Notes: generated by a model not told the origin, from the letters alone. Shown: positions 17,479 to 24,374, counted from the stretch's first letter. The stretch: 25,377 bases of DNA from Planctomycetaceae bacterium (GCA_029259875.1 JAJDEK010000235.1:1-25377); one strand, 5' to 3'. Program-made: numbers and translations.

Positions 17479-18546
17479 TCAGTCAGAATGGATTTTCTTA
17501 ATCCAGGAGACCTGTGTGATCAAATGATTTAATGAGGCAAAAGAAATATGCGCATTTGTTGCATATTTAGGTGAAGAGTTGGCAGGAAAGGTGGCTAGGC
17601 TTGCATCACCTACCAGAAAAACATTGAAATCGCGTGAGAGATTTTCATAGCCAGCAGTCGTTTTGCAGAAGCACATATCTGTTGCGTATCCTGTTAATAG
17701 AATATGGCGAATGCCCTCTTTTTTCAAAAACAGCTTTAAAGGCTCATATCCCTCTTGGTCAAAGATCAACACGTCATCATCATGAACAGTAATGTCACGT
17801 GTGACGGGAACGGGGACATCCCAAAAACCTTTACCATTGAACCGATCACGTGCACTGAGTCCAGAGAATTGTTTGAAATAATCAATCACTGGTTGTTCTT
17901 TGGATAGAGTGAGTTGAGTCGGTAATGGCTCTCCCTTGTAAGGCAGGCTTTTTAATTGCTTTGTAAGATCTTTACGAGCCTGTACTCGCTCTGCTTTTGT
18001 AGGGTTATAGTCAAACGTGCGGTACAGTTTTTTTCTGATAGGATCTACTTTGCCGATAAGGCTATACATCACCAGCGCGACATCTTTTCTGGAACGCTTT
18101 AAAAATGGATCAATGACTTCGCGTGTATGTCGTCCTGCTAAATGGTTTTTGTCGGGAGTACAGAAATCAGCAGCACCAGCCGGTTCAGGAGTCATCCAGC
18201 CTTGACCATCATCAATTCCCCAGGGATGGACCATAATCACTGCAGTCTTGTCGGCTCGTATTTTGTTGGGAATTTCGATAATGCCTCTTGCGTTATATGA
18301 GAATCTCCAGGCTCTCACACTAAGGTCAGCCCCTTCATCGCCCACTAACAATGGTGCTTCATATCGACGAAGTTCCTCAATAGGTTGAATAAATTCGGGG
18401 TAATCAGCGAGTAAAGGAGTGGGGTCTGTCAGTTTTTTTAATGTGTTTTGATAGACACGAGATTCACCACCAGCATTACCGATATGTGGGTACAAAATTG
18501 TGTAGAATAAGAACAAACTACATAATAGATAACGTGAGCCGATCAT
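17479..18546 (-). CDS. Secreted isochorismatase-like cysteine hydrolase
   Basis: 355 residues from ATG 18546. This start gives a clear Sec signal peptide (basic MIGSRY, hydrophobic LLCSLFLFYTILYP, then a small-residue stretch near GNAGG); the longer ORF start at 18624 would bury the signal and overlap the upstream gene. The body matches the isochorismatase-like hydrolase fold: AVIMVHPWG holds the first Asp/His region, and the nucleophile region is TGYATDMCFCKTTAGYENLSR with the cysteine in DMCF, followed by VFLVGDASLA. Long insertions (about 125-260) set it apart from short nicotinamidase types. Its substrate is unknown; members hydrolyse amides or vinyl ethers. It is preceded, 46 bases upstream, by the deacetylase gene on the same strand. 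Confidence 0.8.
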   Translation of the reverse strand: MIGSRYLLCSLFLFYTILYPHIGNAGGESRVYQNTLKKLTDPTPLLADYPEFIQPIEELRRYEAPLLVGDEGADLSVRAWRFSYNARGIIEIPNKIRADKTAVIMVHPWGIDDGQGWMTPEPAGAADFCTPDKNHLAGRHTREVIDPFLKRSRKDVALVMYSLIGKVDPIRKKLYRTFDYNPTKAERVQARKDLTKQLKSLPYKGEPLPTQLTLSKEQPVIDYFKQFSGLSARDRFNGKGFWDVPVPVTRDITVHDDDVLIFDQEGYEPLKLFLKKEGIRHILLTGYATDMCFCKTTAGYENLSRDFNVFLVGDASLATFPANSSPKYATNAHISFASLNHLITQVSWIKKIHSD

Positions 18547-18592
18547 CTTTGAAGAAGCTCCTTTAAATGTTGAAGTTTGTGAAAACGAGGGA

Positions 18593-19609
18593 TTAGTGTT
18601 GATTCTTAGAAACGCGTTTTGCAATGTCGCTTAATCCAACAATTTCAGCTTTATCCCCTGCTTGGTTGACGAGATCACAGATTAACTTGATTGTTTCAAA
18701 CTTTGGATCTTCGACATACATAATAGATGGATGACACAGAAAATCGAACACGCCGCCTTGTTCTATCGCCTGTTGAACGCAGAGCTCTACAGATTTGAGA
18801 AAATAATTTAATTTCCAATAGCCGGACCGAAAAGCTCCTACATCACTGATGGGACTCATAGGGATTTCAATCAAACCAGTTGGATAGATATAGGGTTGAG
18901 CCTCTTTTTGTGCTTGTAAAATGGACTGATAGATTTCCTGGGTAGGCTCTTCTTTGGGCCGACTATATTTATGTTGTGGGTATTTAGAACTGACCCATTT
19001 AAAACCCTCAGCGAGTAACATTTTTTGCAAATCTGGTCGCTTATTTAGCGCATTGCTCGAACCACCTGGTGTTCTGAATCCATCAGGTATAATTCCTAAT
19101 CGCTGCTTCATTGCGTCAGTGGTTAATCGAATATTTTGACGAATGACTTGCTCTGCTGATTTTCCTCCTAGTAACCAGGGAGAACGTTGAAAACGAAATT
19201 GCGTTTTTTGCGGTTCTGTGGCCCACACATTGACATGGTCATAAGTATGATTGCCGATAGGATGGCCCATTTCTGAGATATTTTTAAGCCAAGTAATATC
19301 TTTTTGTTCTAAGACACGACCCACACAAAAAAAATGAATCAACCCACCTAATTCTTTTGCAGTCTCAGCTGCTTTCAATGAGTAGTCCTTTGTTTCTTGA
19401 TTCAAGTTTCCTTTTTGGAAGTCCCATTCGAATATGTCCCTCTGTGGATATTGGCGGCTCATTTCCAGATCAAAGGTAATCGCAATTTGCGATTTTTTCG
19501 GAGCGTGAGAATCAGCGGATCGTGTAAATGCTGTTTGTATTCCAAAGGCCGACCCCGTTAAAGCAGTCACGAATGAGCGGCGCGAAATTGCAGCATTTAA
19601 TTCTGACAT
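18593..19609 (-). CDS. Tat-exported polysaccharide deacetylase (NodB fold)
   Basis: 338 residues from ATG 19609; this start places a twin-arginine signal (SRRSFV at 9-14, then ALTGSAFG) at the N-terminus, whereas the longer ORF start (19669) would push it inwards. The NodB-type carbohydrate esterase family 4 domain shows ITFDLEM with the metal-binding/catalytic Asp (D47), the metal motif GHPIGNHTYDH (H...H), and GFRTPGG. These enzymes remove N-acetyl groups from glycans in the periplasm or at the surface. The motif is TFDLE rather than TFDDG, so it may be a divergent member. FLCHPSIMY near the C-terminus fits the leaving-group His. It lies next to the secreted isochorismatase-like gene and may share its transcript. 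Confidence 0.85.
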   Translation of the reverse strand: MSELNAAISRRSFVTALTGSAFGIQTAFTRSADSHAPKKSQIAITFDLEMSRQYPQRDIFEWDFQKGNLNQETKDYSLKAAETAKELGGLIHFFCVGRVLEQKDITWLKNISEMGHPIGNHTYDHVNVWATEPQKTQFRFQRSPWLLGGKSAEQVIRQNIRLTTDAMKQRLGIIPDGFRTPGGSSNALNKRPDLQKMLLAEGFKWVSSKYPQHKYSRPKEEPTQEIYQSILQAQKEAQPYIYPTGLIEIPMSPISDVGAFRSGYWKLNYFLKSVELCVQQAIEQGGVFDFLCHPSIMYVEDPKFETIKLICDLVNQAGDKAEIVGLSDIAKRVSKNQH

Positions 19610-19820
19610 CAGTGTTTTTCCAATGTAACAAGTGATTTCAGCTAAGTTAAAAATCCAATCCAGAGGCACTTTTGCCTGATTATATAAGAATTAATAGATG
19701 TATCTTCTGGAATCACGCAAAGCAATTGCCAATTTAACAAATGGACTAGTTTCACTCTATGAATAAAGGATTATTAACTGAGATCGGATCGATTCCACTT
19801 AAGAAATAATAAATTGTATA

Positions 19821-19849
19821 TTGCTTTGTTCACTGGGAAGTGTTAGAAT
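19821..19849 (+). promoter_or_regulatory. Sigma70-like promoter for the accessory block
   Basis: TTGCTT (19821-19826) and TAGAAT (19844-19849) are separated by exactly 17 bases. The -10 matches the consensus at 5 of 6 positions, the -35 at 3 of 6. Transcription would start near 19856, just before the structured leader. The promoter reads toward the accessory block. Confidence 0.45.
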
Positions 19850-19864
19850 AATTCTGTGTTGTTT

Positions 19865-19944
19865 TGGAGTGGTTTTGCCACAATTCCACATCTGCCAGGA
19901 GGCAGCCGCGTAGTGACCGCTGTAGGTGTCACTGAACTTTTTCT
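19865..19944 (+). promoter_or_regulatory. Structured leader with three consecutive hairpins
   Basis: Hairpin 1: TGGAGTGG (19865-19872) with CCAC (19878-19881) and TCCA after a 3-base bulge. Hairpin 2: CTGCC-AGGA-GGCAG (19892-19905). Hairpin 3: AGTGAC (19912-19917) with GTCACT (19928-19933). The last is followed by GAAC and TTTTTC, so it could act as an intrinsic terminator or attenuator, or as the 3' end of a small RNA. It lies between a promoter-like element and the first gene. I could not match it to a known RNA family. Confidence 0.45.
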
Positions 19945-19974
19945 CGCGTTGTTTCTTTCCAAGTCTATATAAAA

Positions 19975-20301
19975 ATGCGCAAAGCGTACGCGCTTTATGA
20001 AAATTTAAAAGACAGCGTTCGAAAAATTCTGGTAAGGTTTGATCTCATGACGGAATCAAACAGATATATTGAGTCAGATAAGTTTGCATTTGATCTTGTT
20101 GCAAACCTTGTAAGTTCTCCTGGCGCTTTTCCTCAGTCTGGAAAATACAGTAGTAAAATTTGGGCGCAGCTTTTTGGGATGACAGAAAAAAACTTTAAAG
20201 AAATTTTAAAAGAATCCGATATCCCCTATTTCAAATTTGGAAGCAATGTCATAGTTGACGCACAAGACTTTTGGAAATTTCAAGGGCAAAAGAAACCTTG
20301 A
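19975..20301 (+). CDS. Excisionase-like helix-turn-helix DNA-binding protein
   Basis: 108 residues from ATG 19975, or 84 from ATG 20047, which is preceded by TAAGG at about 11 bases; the longer start has no ribosome binding site. The C-terminal half resembles the MerR/excisionase (HTH_17) winged helix: YSSKIWAQLFGMTEKNFKEILKE is the helix-turn-helix, followed by DIPYFKFGSNVIVDAQDFWKF, the wing and the final helix. Such proteins bind DNA at attachment sites or promoters and assist excision or regulate phage/plasmid genes. Here it is the first gene after the structured leader and is on the same strand as the phage-like genes. No integrase is visible. Confidence 0.6.
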   Translation: MRKAYALYENLKDSVRKILVRFDLMTESNRYIESDKFAFDLVANLVSSPGAFPQSGKYSSKIWAQLFGMTEKNFKEILKESDIPYFKFGSNVIVDAQDFWKFQGQKKP

Positions 20302-20493
20302 ACAAAGTCAGATCGTTTTATGGAATTGGTCATATGGTAAATAGAAATTCTTATGGTTCAGATTTAGAGGCTAATAAATATTGAGTAGAGTGAATTAATT
20401 TTTCGAATAGGCTGCTAGCTGAGAGAAATACTTATAAAATTCTAAATATGGGGTCTCTTTCTCTTATGTTCAGGACTAGAATGATTGAATAGA

Positions 20494-20509
20494 CTCAATG
20501 GTTATTGAG
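20494..20509. repeat. Short inverted repeat before the zinc-binding protein gene
   Basis: CTCAA-tggtta-TTGAG lies about 50 bases upstream of ATG 20558, in a 256-base gap after the HTH gene. It could be an operator, for instance for the HTH protein, but it is short and may be chance. I see no other signal in the gap. Confidence 0.25.
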
Positions 20510-20557
20510 ACTCAGTAAGTATGTTTCCTTATTGGTAGAAATTATAAGTAAAGAGCT

Positions 20558-20899
20558 ATGGCAAAGTGCGATCAAGGATATCTCTGCGTAGTATGTGGTC
20601 GAGAGGTCGAGAATATCGAAGACAGCGCACTCTATCTGCGTTATATCATCGGAGAAGTAAACGAAGATGAGTTGAATTCACAACCCGAGCATCATATTCG
20701 ATGTAATCCTGCTTTAGCTCAATTCATTGTCGATGATCACTTCGAACCGGTTTTTATAGAGGGCCCATTTGATAAGCGTGAACTTGATTCATCTGAGGCC
20801 CTTCTTAGAGAGAAGTTAATCACCAAAGGCTGGAGAAGGCTATGTGAAGTCAAAAGCAAGCAACTCGCAATCAGTGAATTCCCATTAAAAGATCAATGA
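20558..20899 (+). CDS. Small protein with a CxxC/HxxxC zinc-site pattern
   Basis: 113 residues. LCVVCG near the start (C9, C13... CxxC type) and HHIRC later supply four potential zinc ligands. Between them lies a helical YLRYIIGEV segment, followed by NPALAQFIVDDHF. The C-terminal half has a second helix-rich domain (LREKLITKGWRRLCEV). No signal peptide. The pattern fits small conserved planctomycete zinc proteins but no function is known to me. A strong terminator lies downstream at 20976-21015, so it is transcribed separately from the cassette that follows and may belong to the host chromosome rather than to the element. Confidence 0.7.
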   Translation: MAKCDQGYLCVVCGREVENIEDSALYLRYIIGEVNEDELNSQPEHHIRCNPALAQFIVDDHFEPVFIEGPFDKRELDSSEALLREKLITKGWRRLCEVKSKQLAISEFPLKDQ

Positions 20900-20975
20900 A
20901 TGCTACTCAATGATTAACACAGTAGCCGATTCTTACTGATGTCCGCCCTTGGGCCTTCTTTTATTTGGTTCTAAT

Positions 20976-21015
20976 AAAACACCTGTCGTTCTGAGCAACG
21001 CCAGGTGTTTTTTTT
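20976..21015 (+). terminator. Rho-independent terminator
   Basis: AAAACACCTG (20976-20985) pairs perfectly with CAGGTGTTTT (21002-21011) around a 16-base loop and is followed by a run of eight T (21008-21015, overlapping the 3' arm). On the minus strand the stem is followed by TTTT as well, so it may work in both directions. It separates the gene ending at 20899 from the cassette beginning at 21103. Confidence 0.85.
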
Positions 21016-21102
21016 GCGCATTATTATCTTGTGCCACTCACGCCATTAACGAGTATTAACTACCACAAATGTTGATACTTAATTCTGCTGATTACTGGGA
21101 TC

Positions 21103-21351
21103 ATGATGCCTGAAACGGTTCGTAAAGGAATATTTATTCCAGCATGGGTGATTGCATGTGTTTTCTCTCCCATTGTTGCTGGAGGTGTTGGTGCAATTAC
21201 TTGGACCGCAAAAACATTAATCGAACATAGTCAGCGACTAATAGAGATTGATGAAAAGCTAGATTCCAATAAAGAGTTACTCATCGAAATGGTGAACTCG
21301 CATGAGAGACGAATCAGCCGATTAGAGGACAAGGCTTTCGGAGAAAAATGA
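21103..21351 (+). CDS. Small one-TM, coiled-coil protein (holin-like candidate)
   Basis: 82 residues, starting ATGATG (either Met). A membrane segment at about 10-32 (IFIPAWVIACVFSPIVAGGVGAITW, listed in parts here: IFIPAWVIACVFSP then IVAGGVGAI) is followed by a charged amphipathic helix with heptad pattern (LIEIDEKLDSNKELLIEMV, RISRLEDKAF). This is the build of phage membrane accessory proteins and some holins. Its stop overlaps the ATG of the phospholipase-like gene (ATGA), so the two are translated together. Could also be an unrelated membrane anchor or a spanin-like part. No homologue recognised. Confidence 0.55.
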   Translation: MMPETVRKGIFIPAWVIACVFSPIVAGGVGAITWTAKTLIEHSQRLIEIDEKLDSNKELLIEMVNSHERRISRLEDKAFGEK

Positions 21352-21725
21352 TGGTTGAAATTCAAACTACCGATCTGCCATTGCAACTCGTCGAATTAAT
21401 GGAAGGCCCCACGCCTCCCGACTATTTCGTTTCAAATGGGTGTAGTTATTCACCGGATCGGTGGGGAGGTATTGATATTAGAGCAGCTTGTCACTGGCAT
21501 GATTACGCTTACCAAATAGGTGGGTGTAAGAAAGATCGCCAATTGGCTGATTCGTCATTTTATCGAAATCTCAGACGCTGTGATTTAGGAAAGTTCATGG
21601 CGAATATTTATTACCGCCGTGTGCGGTTGTTTGGAGTTGCTGCTTTTAACTGGGCTGAAGGGAAAGTGCCTTTGAATCCCTGGCATTATTTTCTACTGTT
21701 TTTTGAGAGGTACATTCAATGGTGA
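21348..21725 (+). CDS. Phospholipase A2-like protein
   Basis: 125 residues. The pattern NGCSYSPD (about 30-37, a calcium-loop-like segment), then AACHWHDYAYQIGG with C48, H51, D52 and Y55, then KKDRQLADSSFYRNL, matches the PLA2 catalytic helix CxxHDxxY and the second helix Asp. Phospholipase A2 cleaves the sn-2 acyl chain of phospholipids; relatives in parvovirus capsids and bacteria serve membrane escape or attack. No signal peptide is seen, so export might use the upstream membrane protein. The C-terminus has an aromatic hydrophobic segment (WHYFLLFF). Start ATG 21348 (or 21351) overlaps the previous stop; its own end overlaps the protease start by seven bases. Confidence 0.7.
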   Translation: MMVEIQTTDLPLQLVELMEGPTPPDYFVSNGCSYSPDRWGGIDIRAACHWHDYAYQIGGCKKDRQLADSSFYRNLRRCDLGKFMANIYYRRVRLFGVAAFNWAEGKVPLNPWHYFLLFFERYIQW

Positions 21726-22561
21726 GGGTGCTCACGATTTTAGTCGTGTTGATAATGACCTCTGTAGTGCAGGCTCAGGCATTGGTCCTTCGAACAGTGG
21801 GAAAGCAATGCACTACCAACGGTTGTCGTCAAGTCATTGGTACAGGAGCTTGTGCCTATATCGGAAACATTGATGACAGGTCGATCTATTTGACGGCTGC
21901 TCACAATCTGGAAGGGAACCCGGCAGTATTCATTGGCTATGCCGGTAGGTGGTGGCAAGCCAGAGTCATCCATAAGCGATATCAAAAGAATATTGATTAT
22001 GCGGTGATTGAAACTCAGAAAATATCTTCTACACGATGCTTTAAAATTGCAGAAAGCCAACCCGGTAACGGAGTTGATGCAGTGGCCTATGGCTATGCGA
22101 ACGGTATATATAATGTGAAGACTCTGAGAGCGAAAATCAGAGTGAACAGGAATGGGAGATTCTTTTCGAAACTCGTTGCCAAAGGGGATTCAGGTGGACC
22201 AATCGTTGTGAATGGTCACGTGGTAGGGATCATTAAAGGTCACGATTACGCGAACACGATCTATACAGATTCGGTCTTGATTAGAGCAGAATTGCTCAGG
22301 ATTTATGGAAGGATGCCTGCTTGTGGGGGATCAGCGATTGTTGTGGAGAATCCACCAGAACCTGATCCTCCCGTACCCAAGTACGAAATGGAAATCACGA
22401 CCTTGCAAGGAGAGATTTCAAAACTACGAAAGCAGTTAGATCGGCTTTCTAAAACAAAGATTCCGATCCAGATCATTGGTTCAAACAATGAGGTCTTAAG
22501 CGAACAGCAATATCCGCTGGGAGACCCAATTAAACTCAGGTTTAAAGCCGTTAAAAAGTGA
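21719..22561 (+). CDS. Secreted trypsin-like serine protease with coiled-coil tail
   Basis: 280 residues. A Sec signal peptide (VLTILVVLIMTSVVQAQA, 4-21) leads to a chymotrypsin-fold protease: H62 in LTAAHNL, D93 in NIDYAVIE and S158 in KGDSGGPIV make the triad. Cys residues (31, 36, 45, 107, 202) may form disulfides. A proline-rich linker (VVENPPEPDPPVP) joins a predicted coiled coil (about 222-245, EITTLQGEISKLRKQLDRL) and a short beta tail. It should act outside the cytoplasm, cut proteins, and perhaps multimerise or attach through the coiled coil. It overlaps the phospholipase gene by seven bases, implying coordinated expression. Confidence 0.85.
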   Translation: MVRVLTILVVLIMTSVVQAQALVLRTVGKQCTTNGCRQVIGTGACAYIGNIDDRSIYLTAAHNLEGNPAVFIGYAGRWWQARVIHKRYQKNIDYAVIETQKISSTRCFKIAESQPGNGVDAVAYGYANGIYNVKTLRAKIRVNRNGRFFSKLVAKGDSGGPIVVNGHVVGIIKGHDYANTIYTDSVLIRAELLRIYGRMPACGGSAIVVENPPEPDPPVPKYEMEITTLQGEISKLRKQLDRLSKTKIPIQIIGSNNEVLSEQQYPLGDPIKLRFKAVKK

Positions 22562-22570
22562 GGCCTAATA

Positions 22571-22843
22571 ATGCCAGACGGCGATGTTTTAGATGTGGAA
22601 ATCCCCATTGAGGATAAAGGAGAAAAGGAGATGGCTGCTGTGGATTTATCAGAAAATGTTGCGAATCATATGCTGACACAACTCATGCAAACAGGAACGG
22701 TGGCACAGAATAACTTTGTGACTGTTCAGAAGGTTGTTGACTATGACTACTTGGAAAACAAACGGATGGTGACCCTTGATGAGGCAGTTGGTATTCGTGA
22801 GGTGCAATCTAAGGTGAACCCCGGTGGACCGGCTGCTACGTGA
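22571..22843 (+). CDS. Small protein of unknown function with two possible starts
   Basis: 90 residues from ATG 22571 (GAGG seven bases before) or 70 residues from ATG 22631, which has AAAGGAG eight bases before. The extra N-terminus of the long form is acidic. The body is helical (VANHMLTQLMQTGTVAQNNF) and then has YDYLENKRMVTLDEAVGI and a Gly/Pro/Ala end. No membrane span or metal motif. Its TGA overlaps the next ATG by one base (TGATG), so translation is coupled. Function unknown. Confidence 0.65.
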   Translation: MPDGDVLDVEIPIEDKGEKEMAAVDLSENVANHMLTQLMQTGTVAQNNFVTVQKVVDYDYLENKRMVTLDEAVGIREVQSKVNPGGPAAT

Positions 22844-23091
22844 TGCCCGATCCTCTGGAAGAACTGATCAGGCAAAACAATATGTTTCATAACAGCCTGA
22901 TCGAACAGAACAACGAGTTAGACCGAGCGTTTCAAAATGGAACGTTCGGTCAATTTGTGCAATCATGGAGCGAAGAAAATGATGGAGGAAGCTCAACCGA
23001 AGACATGGCAGGAGAAGATAGCGAAACACTTCTGGTCGATCAAAGCGGGGGAGAGAGCGGAGAATCTGAGACAGGCGAGCCGACGATTTAA
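22843..23091 (+). CDS. Small acidic protein, overlaps the next gene in another frame
   Basis: 82 residues from ATG 22843, one base overlapping the previous stop; a GTG at 22840 is also in frame. The first 45 residues (PLEELIRQNNMF, EQNNELDRAFQNG, FGQFVQSW) look structured and helical. The remainder is a low-complexity acidic tail with Gly, Ser, Glu and Asp (about 46-82). That tail coincides with the overlap with the next gene (22979-23091), so its composition may be dictated by that gene's frame. Unknown function. Confidence 0.5.
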   Translation: MPDPLEELIRQNNMFHNSLIEQNNELDRAFQNGTFGQFVQSWSEENDGGSSTEDMAGEDSETLLVDQSGGESGESETGEPTI

Positions 23092-23404
23092 CAATGTGGA
23101 ATCGTTGGTGATGTCCACTCGCGAAAAGCTGCTTGGAAAAGAGGTTGTTGACAATAACCGTCCAGAGGCCGAAGACATGCATATTGGTGACGACAACAGC
23201 GTGGTTCATCAGTACTTACCAGCAAGCCGAAACACTGCAGGTACACTAGCAAAGCTTGCAGTAGGAGCGGGGCTTCTGGCTACAGGTGTCGGCGTACCAA
23301 TTGGTGGTTGGTTGATTGCTGATGCATTGAAAAACAATTCCGATAACGAGGTCGTGATTCCTATCGATAGCGATACTTTATTTGATTTAGAGTTAGTGAA
23401 GTAA
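22979..23404 (+). CDS. Membrane protein of unknown function, overlapping start
   Basis: 141 residues from ATG 22979, which has GGAG eight bases upstream; an ATG at 22937 lies further upstream in the same frame but lacks a comparable ribosome binding site. The N-terminal half is basic and helical (KTWQEKIAKHFWSIKAGERAE, split here: KTWQEKIAKHF / WSIKAGERAE). A Gly/Ala-rich hydrophobic segment near the C-terminus (LAKLAVGAGLLATGVGVPIG) suggests a membrane span or membrane-active helix, followed by an acidic tail. It overlaps the preceding gene by 113 bases in a different frame. Function unknown; membrane-active roles (holin, pilot) are possible but unproven. Confidence 0.6.
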   Translation: MMEEAQPKTWQEKIAKHFWSIKAGERAENLRQASRRFNNVESLVMSTREKLLGKEVVDNNRPEAEDMHIGDDNSVVHQYLPASRNTAGTLAKLAVGAGLLATGVGVPIGGWLIADALKNNSDNEVVIPIDSDTLFDLELVK

Positions 23405-23534
23405 GAATATCATGTGATTCAATTTGTGCACCGATGCTTGATTGCACCCGATGACAGCGGTTGAATTTCATTTAGAATGAGCATTGAATGTCGTTTGACA
23501 CCGAAAGTTTCTCGATTTGAAAAGGAATATGACA

Positions 23535-23795
23535 ATGCCTCATTTTATTGTTTATCTTGCGCAAGATAAAAATCAACACCCTGTAAAACGTCTTGATTGC
23601 GAAGCACAAACGCATATATTGGCGGCGAAACTGGTGGAAGCCGAATATCCCGATTTAGTTGTCAATTCTGTATTGGTAAAGCATGAACCGATTTCGTCTT
23701 GTGCCCGGTGTGGGGCACCAATTTTTAAGGGCGATTATCACAAAGATCATATACGTCAACGCTATGGAGCGAATCGTTGTCTGGACTGTATGTAA
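23535..23795 (+). CDS. Small zinc-ribbon-like protein
   Basis: 86 residues from ATG 23535, which has AGGA eight bases upstream; a longer ORF starts at TTG 23517. The C-terminal third has two CxxC pairs (SCARCGAP and NRCLDCM) separated by a charged segment (KGDYHKDHIRQRYG), so it probably binds one zinc. The N-terminus (PHFIVYLAQDKNQHPVKRLDC) looks like a beta-alpha domain. No signal peptide. It is 21 bases before the ParB-like start and likely co-transcribed. DNA or RNA binding is plausible but inferred only from the motif. Confidence 0.7.
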   Translation: MPHFIVYLAQDKNQHPVKRLDCEAQTHILAAKLVEAEYPDLVVNSVLVKHEPISSCARCGAPIFKGDYHKDHIRQRYGANRCLDCM

Positions 23796-23816
23796 TACAT
23801 TTTAAAACGAGTGATT

Positions 23817-24374
23817 ATGCAAATTAAAGACCGCATTAAAAGTTTTCGACGTATCAAAGCTTCACAACTTAAACGCAATGCGAAAAACTGGCGAGTTCAT
23901 CCTGAATCACAGGAAACAGCATTAAGAGCGATTCTAACAGATGTGGGGTTTGCTTCCGCTTGTCTGGTGAGAGATTGTAAGAATGGGACATTCGAATTGA
24001 TTGATGGTCATTTAAGAGCTGACATCGCCGAAGATGAAAAAGTCCCCTGTCTGATTTTGGATGTGACAAAATCTGAAGCCGATAAAATATTGGCAACATT
24101 TGATATGGTCACATCCATGGCAAATACTGAGCAAGCAGCATTGGACAAATTGATTGCTTCGATTTCTACTGAGTCTAAAGAACTACAAAATGTGCTGAGT
24201 ACTCTCTCGAATGATGGTTCTAAATTGCTGGAAATGATTCAAGCTGAAGATGAGTCACATCTTTTGATGGACTCTTTCAGCATACTGATTGATTGTGAAG
24301 ATGAATTCGATCAAATAACTCTTTTACAGCGGCTAAAAAAAGAGGGGCTGGCATGTCGTGCGTGGATATCATAA
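23817..24374 (+). CDS. ParB-like nuclease-domain protein
   Basis: 185 residues from ATG 23817 (GTG 23811 would add two). The N-terminus matches the ParB/Srx fold: LKRNAKNWRVHPESQETAL, then ACLVRD, then the signature IDGHLRADIA (62-71), then VPCLILDVT and the ATFDMVTSMA segment typical of phage and plasmid ParB-like proteins. The C-terminal FSILIDCEDEFDQITLLQRLKKEGL is a helical extension also seen in phage forms. The ParB box here is DGHLR instead of GERR. It overlaps the ABC-GNAT gene start by 22 bases in another frame and is probably functionally coupled to it. Chromosome-partition function is unlikely; a phage DNA-processing role is more likely. Confidence 0.85.
   Translation: MQIKDRIKSFRRIKASQLKRNAKNWRVHPESQETALRAILTDVGFASACLVRDCKNGTFELIDGHLRADIAEDEKVPCLILDVTKSEADKILATFDMVTSMANTEQAALDKLIASISTESKELQNVLSTLSNDGSKLLEMIQAEDESHLLMDSFSILIDCEDEFDQITLLQRLKKEGLACRAWIS

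Larger units (their letters stand above)
19610..19974. other. Divergent intergenic region at the start of the accessory block
   Basis: 365 bases between the minus-strand deacetylase and the first plus-strand gene. The left half is AT-rich and shows nothing coding. The right half holds a plus-strand promoter-like pair and a leader with three hairpins, listed separately. No tRNA or other integration target and no direct repeat that could be an attachment site is evident. Confidence 0.5.

Noticed and set aside
19865..19944. Small SRP RNA or its remnant (tract GGCAGCC after CAGG)
   Set aside because: The diagnostic GGAA tetraloop and the symmetric internal loop are absent, and the apical loop is AGGA; kept only as an unknown structured leader.
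22571..22843. RebB-like R-body protein
   Set aside because: Only a vague resemblance (NNFVTVQ helix) and no companion reb genes; the YDYLENKRMV segment does not fit.
22843..23404. Programmed frameshift pair like a tail-assembly chaperone
   Set aside because: The required shift would be +1 with no slippery heptamer seen, the downstream ORF has its own good start and ribosome binding site, and no tape-measure gene follows.
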